A DNA stretch of 64,000 bases. It comes from Chrysogorgia sp. JL179-B06. Its lineage: Eukaryota > Cnidaria > Anthozoa > Scleralcyonacea > Chrysogorgiidae. The stretch spans positions 1 to 64,000 of the forward strand of contig JAYKKM010000017.1 in the NCBI GenBank assembly GCA_035772405.1, in the 5' to 3' direction. The position numbers were made by a program, and so were the translations under genes. Of this stretch, positions 1 to 13,200 are shown in pieces (the first letter of the stretch is position 1; every line of letters starts with the position of its first letter). Under the pieces are notes generated by a model. The model searched no databases, was not told the origin of the DNA, and worked only from the letters and a program-made list of their open reading frames with translations.

Positions 1-2300
1 TTTTATCCAAAACCGGACCGTCCGACATACCGTTGGAAAGCCAGTGAAGTGTTCTATCTGATCCAATCAAAAATTTTAAATTTTATCGGGGGGAAAATAG
101 TGCCCGAATTAATTTCGAACCCTAACCTTTAACTTTAATCTAAACTTTACTCAAAATCCTCCTCCACTCCAACAATTAATTCGATCCCAACTTTACTCTA
201 ACCTTTATCTAAAACTCCTCCACATGCGTCCTATACCGTTCGAAGCCAGTCTTTCATACCGTTGGACAAGCCAGTGAAGTGCTCTATCCGAATCAGAAGA
301 AATTTTGAAAATGTGATCTCTTGCCAGTAAGAAAAATTTTTACCAGGCCCCCAAAATCGAAAAATCGATGACCACGCCCCCAAGTTTTATCCAAATACCG
401 GACGTGTGCGTCATACCGATGGAAAGCCAGTGAAGTGCTCTATCACGAACAAAGAAATATTGAAATGTGATCTCTTGCCGTAAGAAAATTTACCAGCCCC
501 ACCAAAATCACGAAAAATCGGATGACCAACGCACCCCGCCCAATTTTTATTCCCAAAACCGAACGTCCGTCATACCGTTTGGAAAGCCAGGTTGAAGTGT
601 TCTATCTTGATCCAATCAAAATTTTAAATTTATCGGGTGGAAAAGTGCCCCCGAATTACTTCGAACCCTAACTATAACTCTAACCTTTACTTCTAAATCC
701 TCCTTCCACGCCCCCCCCACAATTTTTCATGCCAAACCGGACAAGTGCCGTCATACCGTTGGAAAGCCAGTTGAAGTGACTCTAACAAAAATAAAAAATT
801 CCGAATCAGAAAACAATTCTGAAATGTGATCCTCTTGCCGAGTAAGAAAATTTTTACCAGGCCCCCAAAATCGCAAAAAAAATCGCAAGACCACGCCCCC
901 AATCTTTTAACCAAACCGGACGTGCGTCATACCGTTGGAAAAGCCAGTGAAGTGCTATATATCCGAAATTCTCAGAAGAAATTTTGAAATGTGATCTCTA
1001 GCCAGTAAGAAAATTTTTACCAGTGCCCGACCAATTAAACGACCCTAACTTTAACTTAACCCGACTGCACCCGCCACGCCACAATTTTTATCCAACCCGG
1101 ACGTTGCGTCATACCGTTGGACCAAGCCAGTGAAGTGCTCTAATACCGAATCAGCAGAAATTTTGAAATGTGAATCTCTTGCCAGAAGGAAAATTTTTAC
1201 CAGGCCCCCAAAATCGAAAAATCGATGACCACGCCCCCAATTTTTTATACCAAACCGGACGTATCGGTCATACCGTTTGGAAATCAGTGAAGTGCTCTAT
1301 CCGAATCAGAAAGAAATTTTGAAATGTGAACTCATGTCAGTAAGAAAAATTTTTTACCAGGCCCCCCAAAAATCGAAAAATCGATGACCACGCCCCCAAA
1401 TTTTAACCCAAACCCGGACGTCCGTCATACCGTTGAAAAGCCAGTGAAGTGTTCTATCTGATCCAATTCAAAATTTTTTAAATTATTTTTTATAGGGGGG
1501 AGGGAAGTGCCCCGAATTAATTCGAACCCTAACTTTAACTCTAACCTTTACTCTAAACCTCCTCCACTCCACATTTTTCATCCAAACCGGACATCGTCAT
1601 ACCGTTGGAAAGCCAGTGAAGTGCTCTATCCGAATCAGAAGAAATTTTGAAATGTGATCTCTTGCCAGTAAGAAAATTTTTACCAGGCCCCCAAAATCGA
1701 AAAATCGATGACCACGCCCCCAATTTTTATCCAAACCGGACGTGCGTCATACCGTTGGAAAGCCAGTGAAGTGCTCTATCCGAATCAGAAGAAATTTTGA
1801 AATGTGATCTCTTGCCATGTAAGAAAATTTTTACCAGGCCCCCAAAATCGAAAAATCGATGACCACGCCCCCAATTTTTATCCAAACCGGACGTGCGTCA
1901 TACCGTTGGAAAGCCAGTGAAGTGCTCTATCCGAATCAGAAGAAATTTTGAAATGTGATCTCTTGCCAGTAAGAAAATTTTTACTCAGGCCCCCCAAATC
2001 GACAAATCGATGACCACGCCCCCAATTTTTATCCAAACCGGACGTGCGTCATACCGTTGGAAAGCCAGTGAAGTGCTCTAATCCGAATCAGAAGAAATTT
2101 TGAAATGTGATCTCTATGCCAGTAAGAAAATTTTTACCAGGCCCCCAAAATCGAAAAATCGATGACCACGCCCCCAATTTTTATCCAAACCGGACGTGCG
2201 GTCATACCGTTGGAAAGCCAGTGAAGTGTTCTATATCCGAATCAAAGAAATTTTGAAATGTGATCTCTTGCCAGTAAGAACCCTAATTTTTAACTCTAAC
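1..2300. repeat. Indel-rich left part of the satellite
   Basis: Copies here carry many single-base insertions and lengthened homopolymers (for example extra A in ATCCAAAACC and extra C or T runs), whereas copies beyond ~5 kb are nearly identical to each other. Indels outnumber substitutions. This is the pattern of uncorrected long-read sequence at a contig end or in a poorly polished repeat. True decay at an array edge is the alternative. Confidence 0.7.
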
Positions 2301-4921
2301 CCCCAAAATCTAAAAATCCTCCACGCCCACAATTTTCATCCAAACCGGACGCGCGTCATACCGTTGGAAAGCCAGTGAAGTGCTCTATCCGAATCAGAAG
2401 AAATTTTTGAAATGTGATCTCTTGCCAGTAAGAAAATTTTTACCAGGCCCCCAAAATCGAAAAATCGATGACCACAGCCCCAATTTTTATCCAAACCGGA
2501 CGTGCGTCATACCGTTGGAAAGCCAGTGAAGTGCTCTATCCGAATCAGAAGAAATTTTGAAATGTGATCTCTTGCCAGTAAGAAAAATTTTTACCAGGCC
2601 CCCAAAATCGAAAAATCGATGACCACGCCCCCAATTTTTTTATCCAAACCGGACGTGCGTCATACCGTTGGAAAGCCAGTGAAGTGCTCTATCCGAATCA
2701 GAAGAAATTTTGAAATGTGATCTCTTGCCAGTAATTCGAAAATTTTTACAGGCCCCCAAAATCGAAAAATCGATGACCACGCCCCCAATTTTTATCCAAA
2801 CCGGACGTGCGTCATACCGTTGGAAAAGCCAGTGAAGTGCTCTATCCGAATCAGAAGAAATTTTGAAAATGTGATCTCTTGCCAGTAAGAAAATTTTTAC
2901 CAGGCCCCCAAAATCGAAAAATCGATGACCACGCCCCCAATTTTTATCCAAACCGGACGTCCGTCATACCGTTGGAAAGCCAGTGAAGTGCTCTATCCGA
3001 ATCAAAATTTTTAAATTTATCTCTTGCCAGTAAGAAAATTTTTACCAGGCCCCCAAAATCTAAAAATCGATGACCACGCCCCCAATTTTCATCCAAACCG
3101 GACGTGCGTCATACCGTTGGAAAGCCAGTGAAGTGCTCTATCCGAATCAGAAGAAATTTTGAAATGTGATCTCTTGCCAGTAAGAAAATTTTTACCAGGC
3201 CCCCAAAATCGAAAAATCGATGACCACGCCCCCAATTTTTATCCAAACCGGACGTGCGTCATACCGTTGGAAAGCCAGTGAAGTGCTCTATCCGAATCAG
3301 AAGAAATTTTGAAATGTGATCTCTTGTCAGTAAGAAAATTTTTACCAGGCCCCCAAAATCGAAAAATCGATGACCACGCCCCCAATTTTTATCCAAACCG
3401 GACGTCCGTCATACCGTTGGAAAGCCAGTGAAGTGTTCTATCTGATCCAATCAAAATTTTTAAATTTATCGGGGGGAAAGTGCCCGAATTAATTCGAACC
3501 CTAACTTTAACTCTAACCTTTACTCTAAACCTCCTCCACTCCACAATTTTCATCCAAACCGGACGTGCGTCATACCGTTGGAAAGCCAGTGAAGTGCTCT
3601 ATCCGAATCAGAAGAAATTTTGAAATGTGATCTCTTGCCAGTAAGAAAATTTTTACCAGGCCCCCAAAATCGAAAAATCGATGACCACGCCCCCAATTTT
3701 TATCCAAACCGGACGTCCGTCATACCGTTGGAAAGCCAGTGAAGTGTTCTATCTGATCCAATCAAAATTTTTAAATTTATCGGGGGGAAAGTGCCCGAAT
3801 TAATTCGAACCCTAACTTTAACTCTAACCTTTACTCTAAACCTCCTCCACTCCACAATTTTCATCCAAACCGGACATGCGTCATACCGTTGGAAAGCCAG
3901 TGAAGTGCTCTATCCGAATCAGAAGAAATTTTGAAATGTGATCTCTTGCCAGTAAGAAAATTTTTACCAGGCCCCCAAAATCGAAAAATCGATGACCACG
4001 CCCCCAATTTTTATCCAAACCGGACGTCCGTCATACCGTTGGAAAGCCAGTGAAGTGCTCTATCCGAATCGAAGAAATTTTGAAATGTGATCTCTTGCCA
4101 GTAAGAAAATTTTTACCAGGCCCCCAACTTTAATCGAAAAATCGATGACCACGCCCCCAATTTTTATCCAAACCGGACGTGCGTCATACCGTTGGAAAGC
4201 CAGTGAAGTGCTCTATCCGAATCAGAAGAAATTTTGAAATGTGATCTCTTGCCAGTAAGAAAATTTTTACCAGGCCCCCAAAATCGAAAAATCGATGACC
4301 ACGCCCCCAATTTTTATCCAAACCGGACGTGCGTCATACCGTTGGAAAGCCAGTGAAGTGCTCTATCAGATACAGAAGAAATTTTTAAATGTTATCTCTT
4401 GCCAGTTAATTCGAAAATTTTTACCAGGCCCCCAAAACTCGAAAAATCGCTGACCACGCCCCCAATTTTCATCCAAACCGGACATGCGTCATACCGTTGG
4501 AAAGCCAGTGAAGTGCTCTATCCGAATCAGAAGAAATTTTGAAATGTGATCTCTTGCCAGTAAGAAAATTTTTACCAGGCCCCCAAAATCGAAAAATCGA
4601 TGACCACGCCCCCAATTTTTATCCAAACCGGACGTGCGTCATACCGTTGGAAAAAGCCAGTGAAGTGCTCTATCCGAATCAGAAGAAATTTTGAAATGTG
4701 ATCTCTTGCCAGTAAGAAAATTTTTACCAGGCCCCCAAAATCGAAAAATCGATGACCACGCCCCAATTTTTATCCAAACCGGACGTGCGTCATACCGTTG
4801 GAAAGCCAGTGAAGTGCTCTATCCGAATCAGAAGAAATTTTGAAATGTGATCTCTTGCCAGTAAGAAAATTTTTACCAGGCCCCCAAAATCGAAAAATCG
4901 ATGACCACGCCCCCAATTTTT

Positions 4922-5071
4922 ATCCAAACCGGACGTGCGTCATACCGTTGGAAAGCCAGTGAAGTGCTCTATCCGAATCAGAAGAAATTTTGAAATGTGA
5001 TCTCTTGCCAGTAAGAAAATTTTTACCAGGCCCCCAAAATCGAAAAATCGATGACCACGCCCCCAATTTTT
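4922..5071 (+). repeat. Representative satellite monomer A (150 bp)
   Basis: One clean copy of A, counted from ATCC to the next ATCC. Neighbouring copies start at 5072 and 5222, giving a 150-bp period. The 3' half holds CCAGGCCCCCAAAATCG and ATCGATGACC, both absent from B. Copies differ mainly at GTGCGT, GTCCGT or CATGCGT after the CCGGA motif. Confidence 0.95.
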
Positions 5072-5672
5072 ATCCAAACCGGACGTGCGTCATACCGTTG
5101 GAAAGCCAGTGAAGTGCTCTATCCGAATCAGAAGAAATTTTAAATGTGATCTCTTGCCAGTAAGAAAATTTTTACCAGGCCCCCAAAATCGAAAAAATCG
5201 ATGACCACGCCCCCAATTTTTATCCAAACCGGACGTGCGTCATACCGTTGGAAAGCCAGTGAAGTGCTCTATCCGAATCAGAAGAAATTTTGAAATGTGA
5301 TCTCTTGCCAGTAAGAAAATTTTTACCAGGCCCCCAAAATCGAAAAATCGATGACCACGCCCCCAATTTTTATCCAAACCGGACGTGCGTCATACCGTTG
5401 GAAAGCCAGTGAAGTGCTCTATCCGAATCAGAAGAAATTTTGAAATGTGATCTCTTGCCAGTAAGAAAATTTTTACCAGGCCCCCAAAATCGAAAAATCG
5501 ATGACCACGCCCCCAATTTTTATCCAAAACCGGACGTGCGTCATACCGTTGGAAAGCCAGTGAAGTGCTCTATCCGAATCAGAAGAAATTTTGAAATGTG
5601 ATCTCTTGCCAGTAAGAAAATTTTTACCAGGCCCCCAAAATCGAAAAATCGATGACCACGCCCCCAATTTTT

Positions 5673-5833
5673 ATCCAAACCGGACGTCCGTCATACCGTT
5701 GGAAAGCCAGTGAAGTGTTCTATCTGATCCAATCAAAATTTTTAAATTTATCGGGGGGAAAGTGCCCGAATTAATTCGAACCCTAACTTTAACTCTAACC
5801 TTTACTCTAAACCTCCTCCACTCCACAATTTTC
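5673..5833 (+). repeat. Representative satellite monomer B (161 bp)
   Basis: One clean copy of B. It differs from A after the shared opening by a TCTGATCCAATC segment, a G6 tract, the perfect 12-bp palindrome CGAATTAATTCG, and a run of degenerate telomere-type hexamers (CCCTAA, CTTTAA, CTCTAA, CCTTTA, CTCTAA). The 11-bp length excess over A lies in this second half. Confidence 0.95.
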
Positions 5834-7109
5834 ATCCAAACCGGACATGCGTCATACCGTTGGAAAGCCAGTGAAGTGCTCTATCCGAATCAGAAGAAAT
5901 TTTGAAATGTGATCTCTTGCCAGTAAGAAAATTTTTACCAGGCCCCCAAAATCGAAAAATCGATGACCACGCCCCCAATTTTTATCCAAACCGGACGTGC
6001 GTCATACCGTTGGAAAGCCAGTGAAGTGCTCTATCCGAATCAGAAGAAATTTTGAAATGTGATCTCTTGCCAGTAAGAAAATTTTTACCAGGCCCCCAAA
6101 ATCGAAAAATCGATGACCACGCCCCAATTTTTATCCAAACCGGACGTCCGTCATACCGTTGGAAAGCCAGTGAAGTGTTCTATCTGATCCAATCAAAATT
6201 TTTAAATTTATCGGGGGGAAAGTGCCCGAATTAATTCGAACCCTAACTTTAACTCTAACCTTTACTCTAAACCTCCTCCACTCCACAATTTTCATCCAAA
6301 CCGGACATGCGTCATACCGTTGGAAAGCCAGTGAAGTGCTCTATCCGAATCAGAAGAAATTTTGAAATGTGATCTCTTGCCAGTAAGAAAATTTTTACCA
6401 GGCCCCCAAAATCGAAAAATCGATGACCACGCCCCCAATTTTTATCCAAACCGGACGTGCGTCATACCGTTGGAAAGCCAGTGAAGTGCTCTATCCGAAT
6501 CAGAAGAAATTTTGAAATGTGATCTCTTGCCAGTAAGAAAATTTTTACCAGGCCCCAAACTCGAAAAATCGATGACCACGCCCCCAATTTTTATCCAAAC
6601 CGGACGTCCGTCATACCGTTGGAAAGCCAGTGAAGTGTTCTATCTGATCCAATCAAAAATTTTGAAATGTGATCTCTTGCCAGTAAGAAAATTTTTACCA
6701 GGCCCCCAAAATCGAAAAATCGATGACCACGCCCCCAATTTTTATCCAAACCGGACGTGCGTCATACCGTTGGAAAGCCAGTGAAGTGCTCTATCCGAAT
6801 CAGAAGAAATTTTGAAATGTGATCTCTTGCCAGTAAGAAAATTTTTACCAGGCCCCCAAAATCGAAAAATCGATGACCACGCCCCCAATTTTTATCCAAA
6901 CCGGACGTGCGTCATACCGTTGGAAAGCCAGTGAAGTGCTCTATCCGAATCAGAAGAAATTTTGAAATGTGATCTCTTGCCAGTAAGAAAATTTTTACCA
7001 GGCCCCCAAAATCGAAAAATCGATGACCACGCCCCCAATTTTTATCCAAACCGGACGTGCGTCATACCGTTGGAAAGCCAGTGAAGTGCTCTATCCGAAT
7101 CAGAAGAAA

Positions 7110-7203
7110 TTTTTAAATTTTTCGGGGGGAAAGTGCCCGAATTAATTCGAACCCTAATTTTTAACCACCTTTACTCAAAATCGAAAAATCGATGACCACG
7201 CCC
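7110..7203 (+). repeat. Mosaic A/B satellite monomer
   Basis: Starts as A (AATCAGAAGAAATTT), switches to B (GGGGGGAAAGTGCCCG, CGAATTAATTCG), then returns to A (AAAATCGAAAAATCG). The switches lie at short identical stretches, as expected from gene conversion or template switching. Confidence 0.8.
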
Positions 7204-10200
7204 ACAATTTTTCATCCAAACCGGACGTGCGTCATACCGTTGGAAAGCCAGTGAAGTGCTCTATCCGAATCAGAAGAAATTTTGAAATGTGATCTCTTGC
7301 CAGTAAGAAAATTTTTACCAGGCCCCCAAAATCGAAAAATCGATGACCACGCCCCCAATTTTTATCCAAACCGGACGTCCGTCATACCGTTGGAAAGCCA
7401 GTGAAGTGTTCTATCTGATCCAATCAAAATTTTTAAATTTATCGGGGGGAAAGTGCCCGAATTAATTCGAACCCTAACTTTAACTCTAACCTTTACTCTA
7501 AACCTCCTCCACTCCACAATTTTCATCCAAACCGGACATGCGTCATACCGTTGGAAAGCCAGTGAAGTGCTCTATCCGAATCAGAAGAAATTTTGAAATG
7601 TGATCTCTTGCCAGTAAGAAAATTTTTACCAGGCCCCCAAAATCGAAAAATCGATGACCACGCCCCCAATTTTTATCCAAACCGGACGTCCGTCATACCG
7701 TTGGAAAGCCAGTGAAGTGTTCTATCTGATCCAATCAAAATTTTTAAATTTATCGGGGGGAAAGTGCCCGAATTAATTCGAACCCTAACTTTAACTCTAA
7801 CCTTTACTCTAAACCTCCTCCACTCCACAATTTTCATCCAAACCGGACATGCGTCATACCGTTGGAAAGCCAGTGAAGTGCTCTATCCGAATCAGAAGAA
7901 ATTTTGAAATGTGATCTCTTGCCAGTAAGAAAATTTTTACCAGGCCCCCAAAATCGAAAAATCGATGACCACGCCCCCAATTTTTATCCAAACCGGACGT
8001 CCGTCATACCGTTGGAAAGCCAGTGAAGTGTTCTATCCGAATCAGAAGAAATTTTGAAATGTGATCTCTTGCCAGTAAGAAAATTTTTACCAGGCCCCCA
8101 AAATCGAAAAATCGATGACCACCTCCACAATTTTTATCCAAACCGGACGTGCGTCATACCGTTGGAAAGCCAGTGAAGTGCTCTATCCGAATCAGAAGAA
8201 ATTTTGAAATGTGATCTCTTGCCAGTAAGAAAATTTTTACCAGGCCCCCAAAATCGAAAAATCGATGACCACGCCCCCAATTTTTATCCAAACCGGACGT
8301 CCGTCATACCGTTGGAAAGCCAGTGAAGTGTTCTATCTGATCCAATCAAAATTTTTAAATTTATCGGGGGGAAAGTGCCCGAATTAATTCGAACCCTAAC
8401 TTTAACTCTAACCTTTACTCTAAACCTCCTCCACTCCACAATTTTCATCCAAACCGGACGTGCGTCATACCGTTGGAAAGCCAGTGAAGTGCTCTATCCG
8501 AATCAGAAGAAATTTTGAAATGTGATCTCTTGCCAGTAAGAAAATGTTTACCAGGCCCCCAAAATCGAAAAATCGATGACCACGCCCCCAATTTTTATCC
8601 AAACCGGACGTCCGTCATACCGTTGGAAAGCCAGTGAAGTGCTCTATCCGAATCAGAAGAAATTTTGAAATGTGATCTCTTGCCAGTAAGAAAATTTTTA
8701 CCAGGCCCCCAAAATCGAAAAATCGATGACCACGCCCCAATTTTTATCCAAACCGGACGTGCGTCATACCGTTGGAAAGCCAGTGAAGTGCTCTATCCGA
8801 ATCAGAAGAAATTTTGAAATGTGATCTCTTGCCAGTAAGAAAATTTTTACCAGGCCCCCAAAATCGAAAAATCGATGACCACGCCCCCAATTTTTATCCA
8901 AACCGGACGTCCGTCATACCGTTGGAAAGCCAGTGAAGTGTTCTATCCAATCAAAATTTTTAAATTTATCGGGGGGAAAGTGCCCGAATTAATTCGAACC
9001 CTAACTTTAACTCTAACCCTTTACTCTAAACCTCCTCCACTCCACAATTTTCATCCAAACCGGACATGCGTCATACCGTTGGAAAGCCAGTGAAGTGCTC
9101 TATCCGAATCAGAAGAAATTTTGAAATGTGATCTCTTGCCAGTAAGAAAATTTTTACCAGGCCCCCAAAATCGAAAAATCGATGACCACGCCCCCAATTT
9201 TTATCCAAACCGGACGTGCGTCATACCGTTGGAAAGCCAGTGAAGTGCTCTATCCGAATCAGAAGAAATTTTGAAATGTGATCTCTTGCCAGTAAGAAAA
9301 TTTTTACCAGGCCCCCAAAATCGAAAAATCGATGACCACGCCCCCAATTTTTATCCAAACCGGACGTCCGTCATACCGTTGGAAAGCCAGTGAAGTGTTC
9401 TATCTGATCCAATCAAAATTTTTAAATTTATCGGGGGGAAAGTGCCCGAATTAATTCGAACCCTAACTTTAACTCTAACCTTTACTCTAAAACTCCTCCA
9501 CTCCACAATTTTCATCCAAACCGGACGTGCGTCATACCGTTGGAAAGCCAGTGAAGTGCTCTATCCGAATCAGAAGAAATTTTGAAATGTGATCTCTTGC
9601 CAGTAAGAAAATTTTTACCAGGCCCCCAAAATCGAAAAATCGATGACCACGCCCCCAATTTTTATCCAAACCGGACGTCCGTCATACCGTTGGAAAGCCA
9701 GTGAAGTGCTCTATCCGAATCAGAAGAAATTTTTAAATTTATCTCTTGCCAGTAAGAAAATTTTTACCAGGCCCCCAAAATCGAAAAATCGATGACCACG
9801 CCCCCAATTTTTATCCAAACCGGACGTGCGTCATACCGTTGGAAAGCCAGTGAAGTGCTCTATCCGAATCAGAAGAAATTTTGAAATGTGATCTCTTGCC
9901 AGTAAGAAAATTTTTACCAGGCCCCCAAAATCGAAAAATCGATGACCACGCCCCCAATTTTTATCCAAACCGGACGTGCGTCATACCGTTGGAAAGCCAG
10001 TGAAGTGCTCTATCCGAATCAGAAGAAATTTTGAAATGTGATCTCTTGCCAGTAAGAAAATTTTTACCAGGCCCCCAAAATCGAAAAATCGATGACCACG
10101 CCCCCAATTTTTATCCAAACCGGACGTCCGTCATACCGTTGGAAAGCCAGTGAAGTGCTCTATCCGAATCAGAAGAAATTTTGAAATTTATCGTCTTGCC

Positions 10201-13200
10201 AGTAAGAAAATTTTTACCAGGCCCCCAAAATCGAAAAATCGATGACCACGCCCCCAATTTTTATCCAAACCGGACGTGCGTCATACCGTTGGAAAGCCAG
10301 TGAAGTGCTCTATCCGAATCAGAAGAAATTTTGAAATGTGATCTCTTGCCAGTAAGAAAATTTTTACCAGGCCCCCAAAATCGAAAAATCGATGACCACG
10401 CCCCCAATTTTTATCCAAACCGGACGTCCGTCATACCGTTGGAAAGCCAGTGAAGTGTTCTATCTGATCCAATCAAAATTTTTAAATTTATCGGGGGGGA
10501 AAGTGCCCGAATTAATTCGAACCCTAACTTTAACTCTAACCTTTACTCTAAACCTCCTCCACTCCACAATTTTCATCCAAACCGGACATGCGTCATACCG
10601 TTGGAAAGCCAGTGAAGTGCTCTATCCGAATCAGAAGAAATTTTGAAATGTGATCTCTTGCCAGTAAGAAAATTTTTACCAGGCCCCCAAAATCGAAAAA
10701 TCGATGACCACGCCCCCAATTTTTATCCAAACCGGACGTGCGTCATACCGTTGGAAAGCCAGTGAAGTGCTCTATCCGAATCAGAAGAAATTTTGAAATG
10801 TGATCTCTTGCCAGTAAGAAAATTTTTACCAGGCCCCCAAAATCGAAAAATCGATGACCACGCCCCCAATTTTTATCCAAACCGGACGTCCGTCATACCG
10901 TTGGAAAGCCAGTGAAGTGTTCTATCCAATCAAAATTTTTAAATTTATCGGGGGGAAAGTGCCCGAATTAATTCGAACCCTAACTTTAACTCTAACCTTT
11001 ACTCTAAACCTCCTCCACTCCACAATTTTCATCCAAACCGGACATGCGTCATACCGTTGGAAAGCCAGTGAAGTGCTCTATCCGAATCAGAAGAAAATTT
11101 TGAAATGTGATCTCTTGCCAGTAAGAAAATTTTTACCAGGCCCCCAAAATCGAAAAATCGATGACCACGCCCCCAATTTTTATCCAAACCGGACGTGCGT
11201 CATACCGTTGGAAAGCCAGTGAAGTGCTCTATCCGAATCAGAAGAAATTTTGAAATGTGATCTCTTGCCAGTAAGAAAATTTTTACCAGGCCCCCAAAAT
11301 CGAAAAATCGATGACCACGCCCCCAATTTTTATCCAAACCGGACGTCCGTCATACCGTTGGAAAGCCAGTGAAGTGTTCTATCTGATCCAATCAAAATTT
11401 TTAAATTTATCGGGGGGAAAGTGCCCGAATTAATTCGAACCCTAACTTTAACTCTAACCTTTACTCTAAACCTCCTCCACTCCACAATTTTCATCCAAAC
11501 CGGACATGCGTCATACCGTTGGAAAGCCAGTGAAGTGCTCTATCCGAATCAGAAGAAATTTTGAAATGTGATCTCTTGCCAGTAAGAAAATTTTTACCAG
11601 GCCCCCAAAATCGAAAAATCGATGACCACGCCCCCAATTTTTATCCAAACCGGACGTGCGTCATACCGTTGGAAAGCCAGTGAAGTGCTCTATCCGAATC
11701 AGAAGAAATTTTGAAATGTGATCTCTTGCCAGTAAGAAAATTTTTACCAGGCCCCCAAAATCGAAAAATCGATGACCACGCCCCACAATTTTTATCCAAA
11801 CCGGACGTCCGTCATACCGTTGGAAAGCCAGTGAAGTGCTCTATCCGAATCAGAAGAAATTTTGAAATGTGATCTCTTGCCAGTAAGAAAATTTTTACCA
11901 GGCCCCCAAAATCGAAAAATCGATGACCACGCCCCCAATTTTTATCCAAACCGGACGTCCGTCATACCGTTGGAAAGCCAGTGAAGTGCTCTATCCGAAT
12001 CAGAAGAAATTTTGAAATGTGATCTCTTGCCAGTAAGAAAATTTTTACCAGGCCCCCAAAATCGAAAAATCGATGACCACGCCCCCAATTTTTATCCAAA
12101 CCGGACGTGCGTCATACCGTTGGAAAGCCAGTGAAGTGCTCTATCCGAATCAGAAGAAATTTTGAAATGTGATCTCTTGCCAGTAAGAAAATTTTTACCA
12201 GGCCCCCAAAATCGAAAAATCGATGACCACGCCCCCAATTTTTATCCAAACCGGACGTCCGTCATACCGTTGGAAAGCCAGTGAAGTGTTCTATCTGAAT
12301 CAAAATTTTTAAATTTATCGGGGGGAAAGTGCCCGAATTAATTCGAACCCTAACTTTAACTCTAACCTTTACTCTAAACCTCCTCCACTCCACAATTTTC
12401 ATCCAAACCGGACATGCGTCATACCGTTGGAAAGCCAGTGAAGTGCTCTATCCGAATCAGAAGAAATTTTGAAATGTGATCTCTTGCCAGTAAGAAAATT
12501 TTACCAGGCCCCCAAAATCGAAAAATCGATGACCACGCCCCCAATTTTTATCCAAACCGGACGTGCGTCATACCGTTGGAAAGCCAGTGAAGTGCTCTAT
12601 CCGAATCAGAAGAAATTTTGAAATGTGATCTCTTGCCAGTAAGAAAATTTTTACCAGGCCCCCAAAATCGAAAAATCGATGACCACGCCCCCAATTTTTA
12701 TCCAAACCGGACGTCCGTCATACCGTTGGAAAGCCAGTGAAGTGTTCTATCTGATCCAATCAAAATTTTTAAATTTATCGGGGGGAAAGTGCCCGAATTA
12801 ATTCGAACCCTAACTTTAACTCTAACCTTTACTCTAAACCTCCTCCACTCCACAATTTTCATCCAAACCGGACATGCGTCATACCGTTGGAAAGCCAGTG
12901 AAGTGCTCTATCCGAATCAGAAGAAATTTTGAAATGTGATCTCTTGCCAGTAAGAAAATTTTTACCAGGCCCCCAAAATCGAAAAATCGATGACCACGCC
13001 CCCAATTTTTATCCAAACCGGACGTCCGTCATACCGTTGGAAAGCCAGTGAAGTGTTCTATCTGATCCAATCAAAAATTTTTAAATTTATCGGGGGGAAA
13101 GTGCCCGAATTAATTCGAACCCTAACTTTAACTCTAACCTTTACTCTAAACCTCCTCCACTCCACAATTTTCATCCAAACCGGACATGCGTCATACCGTT

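Noticed and set aside
5760..5833. True telomere
   Set aside because: Only five degenerate hexamers per monomer and none perfect in tandem; it is telomere-like sequence within a satellite.
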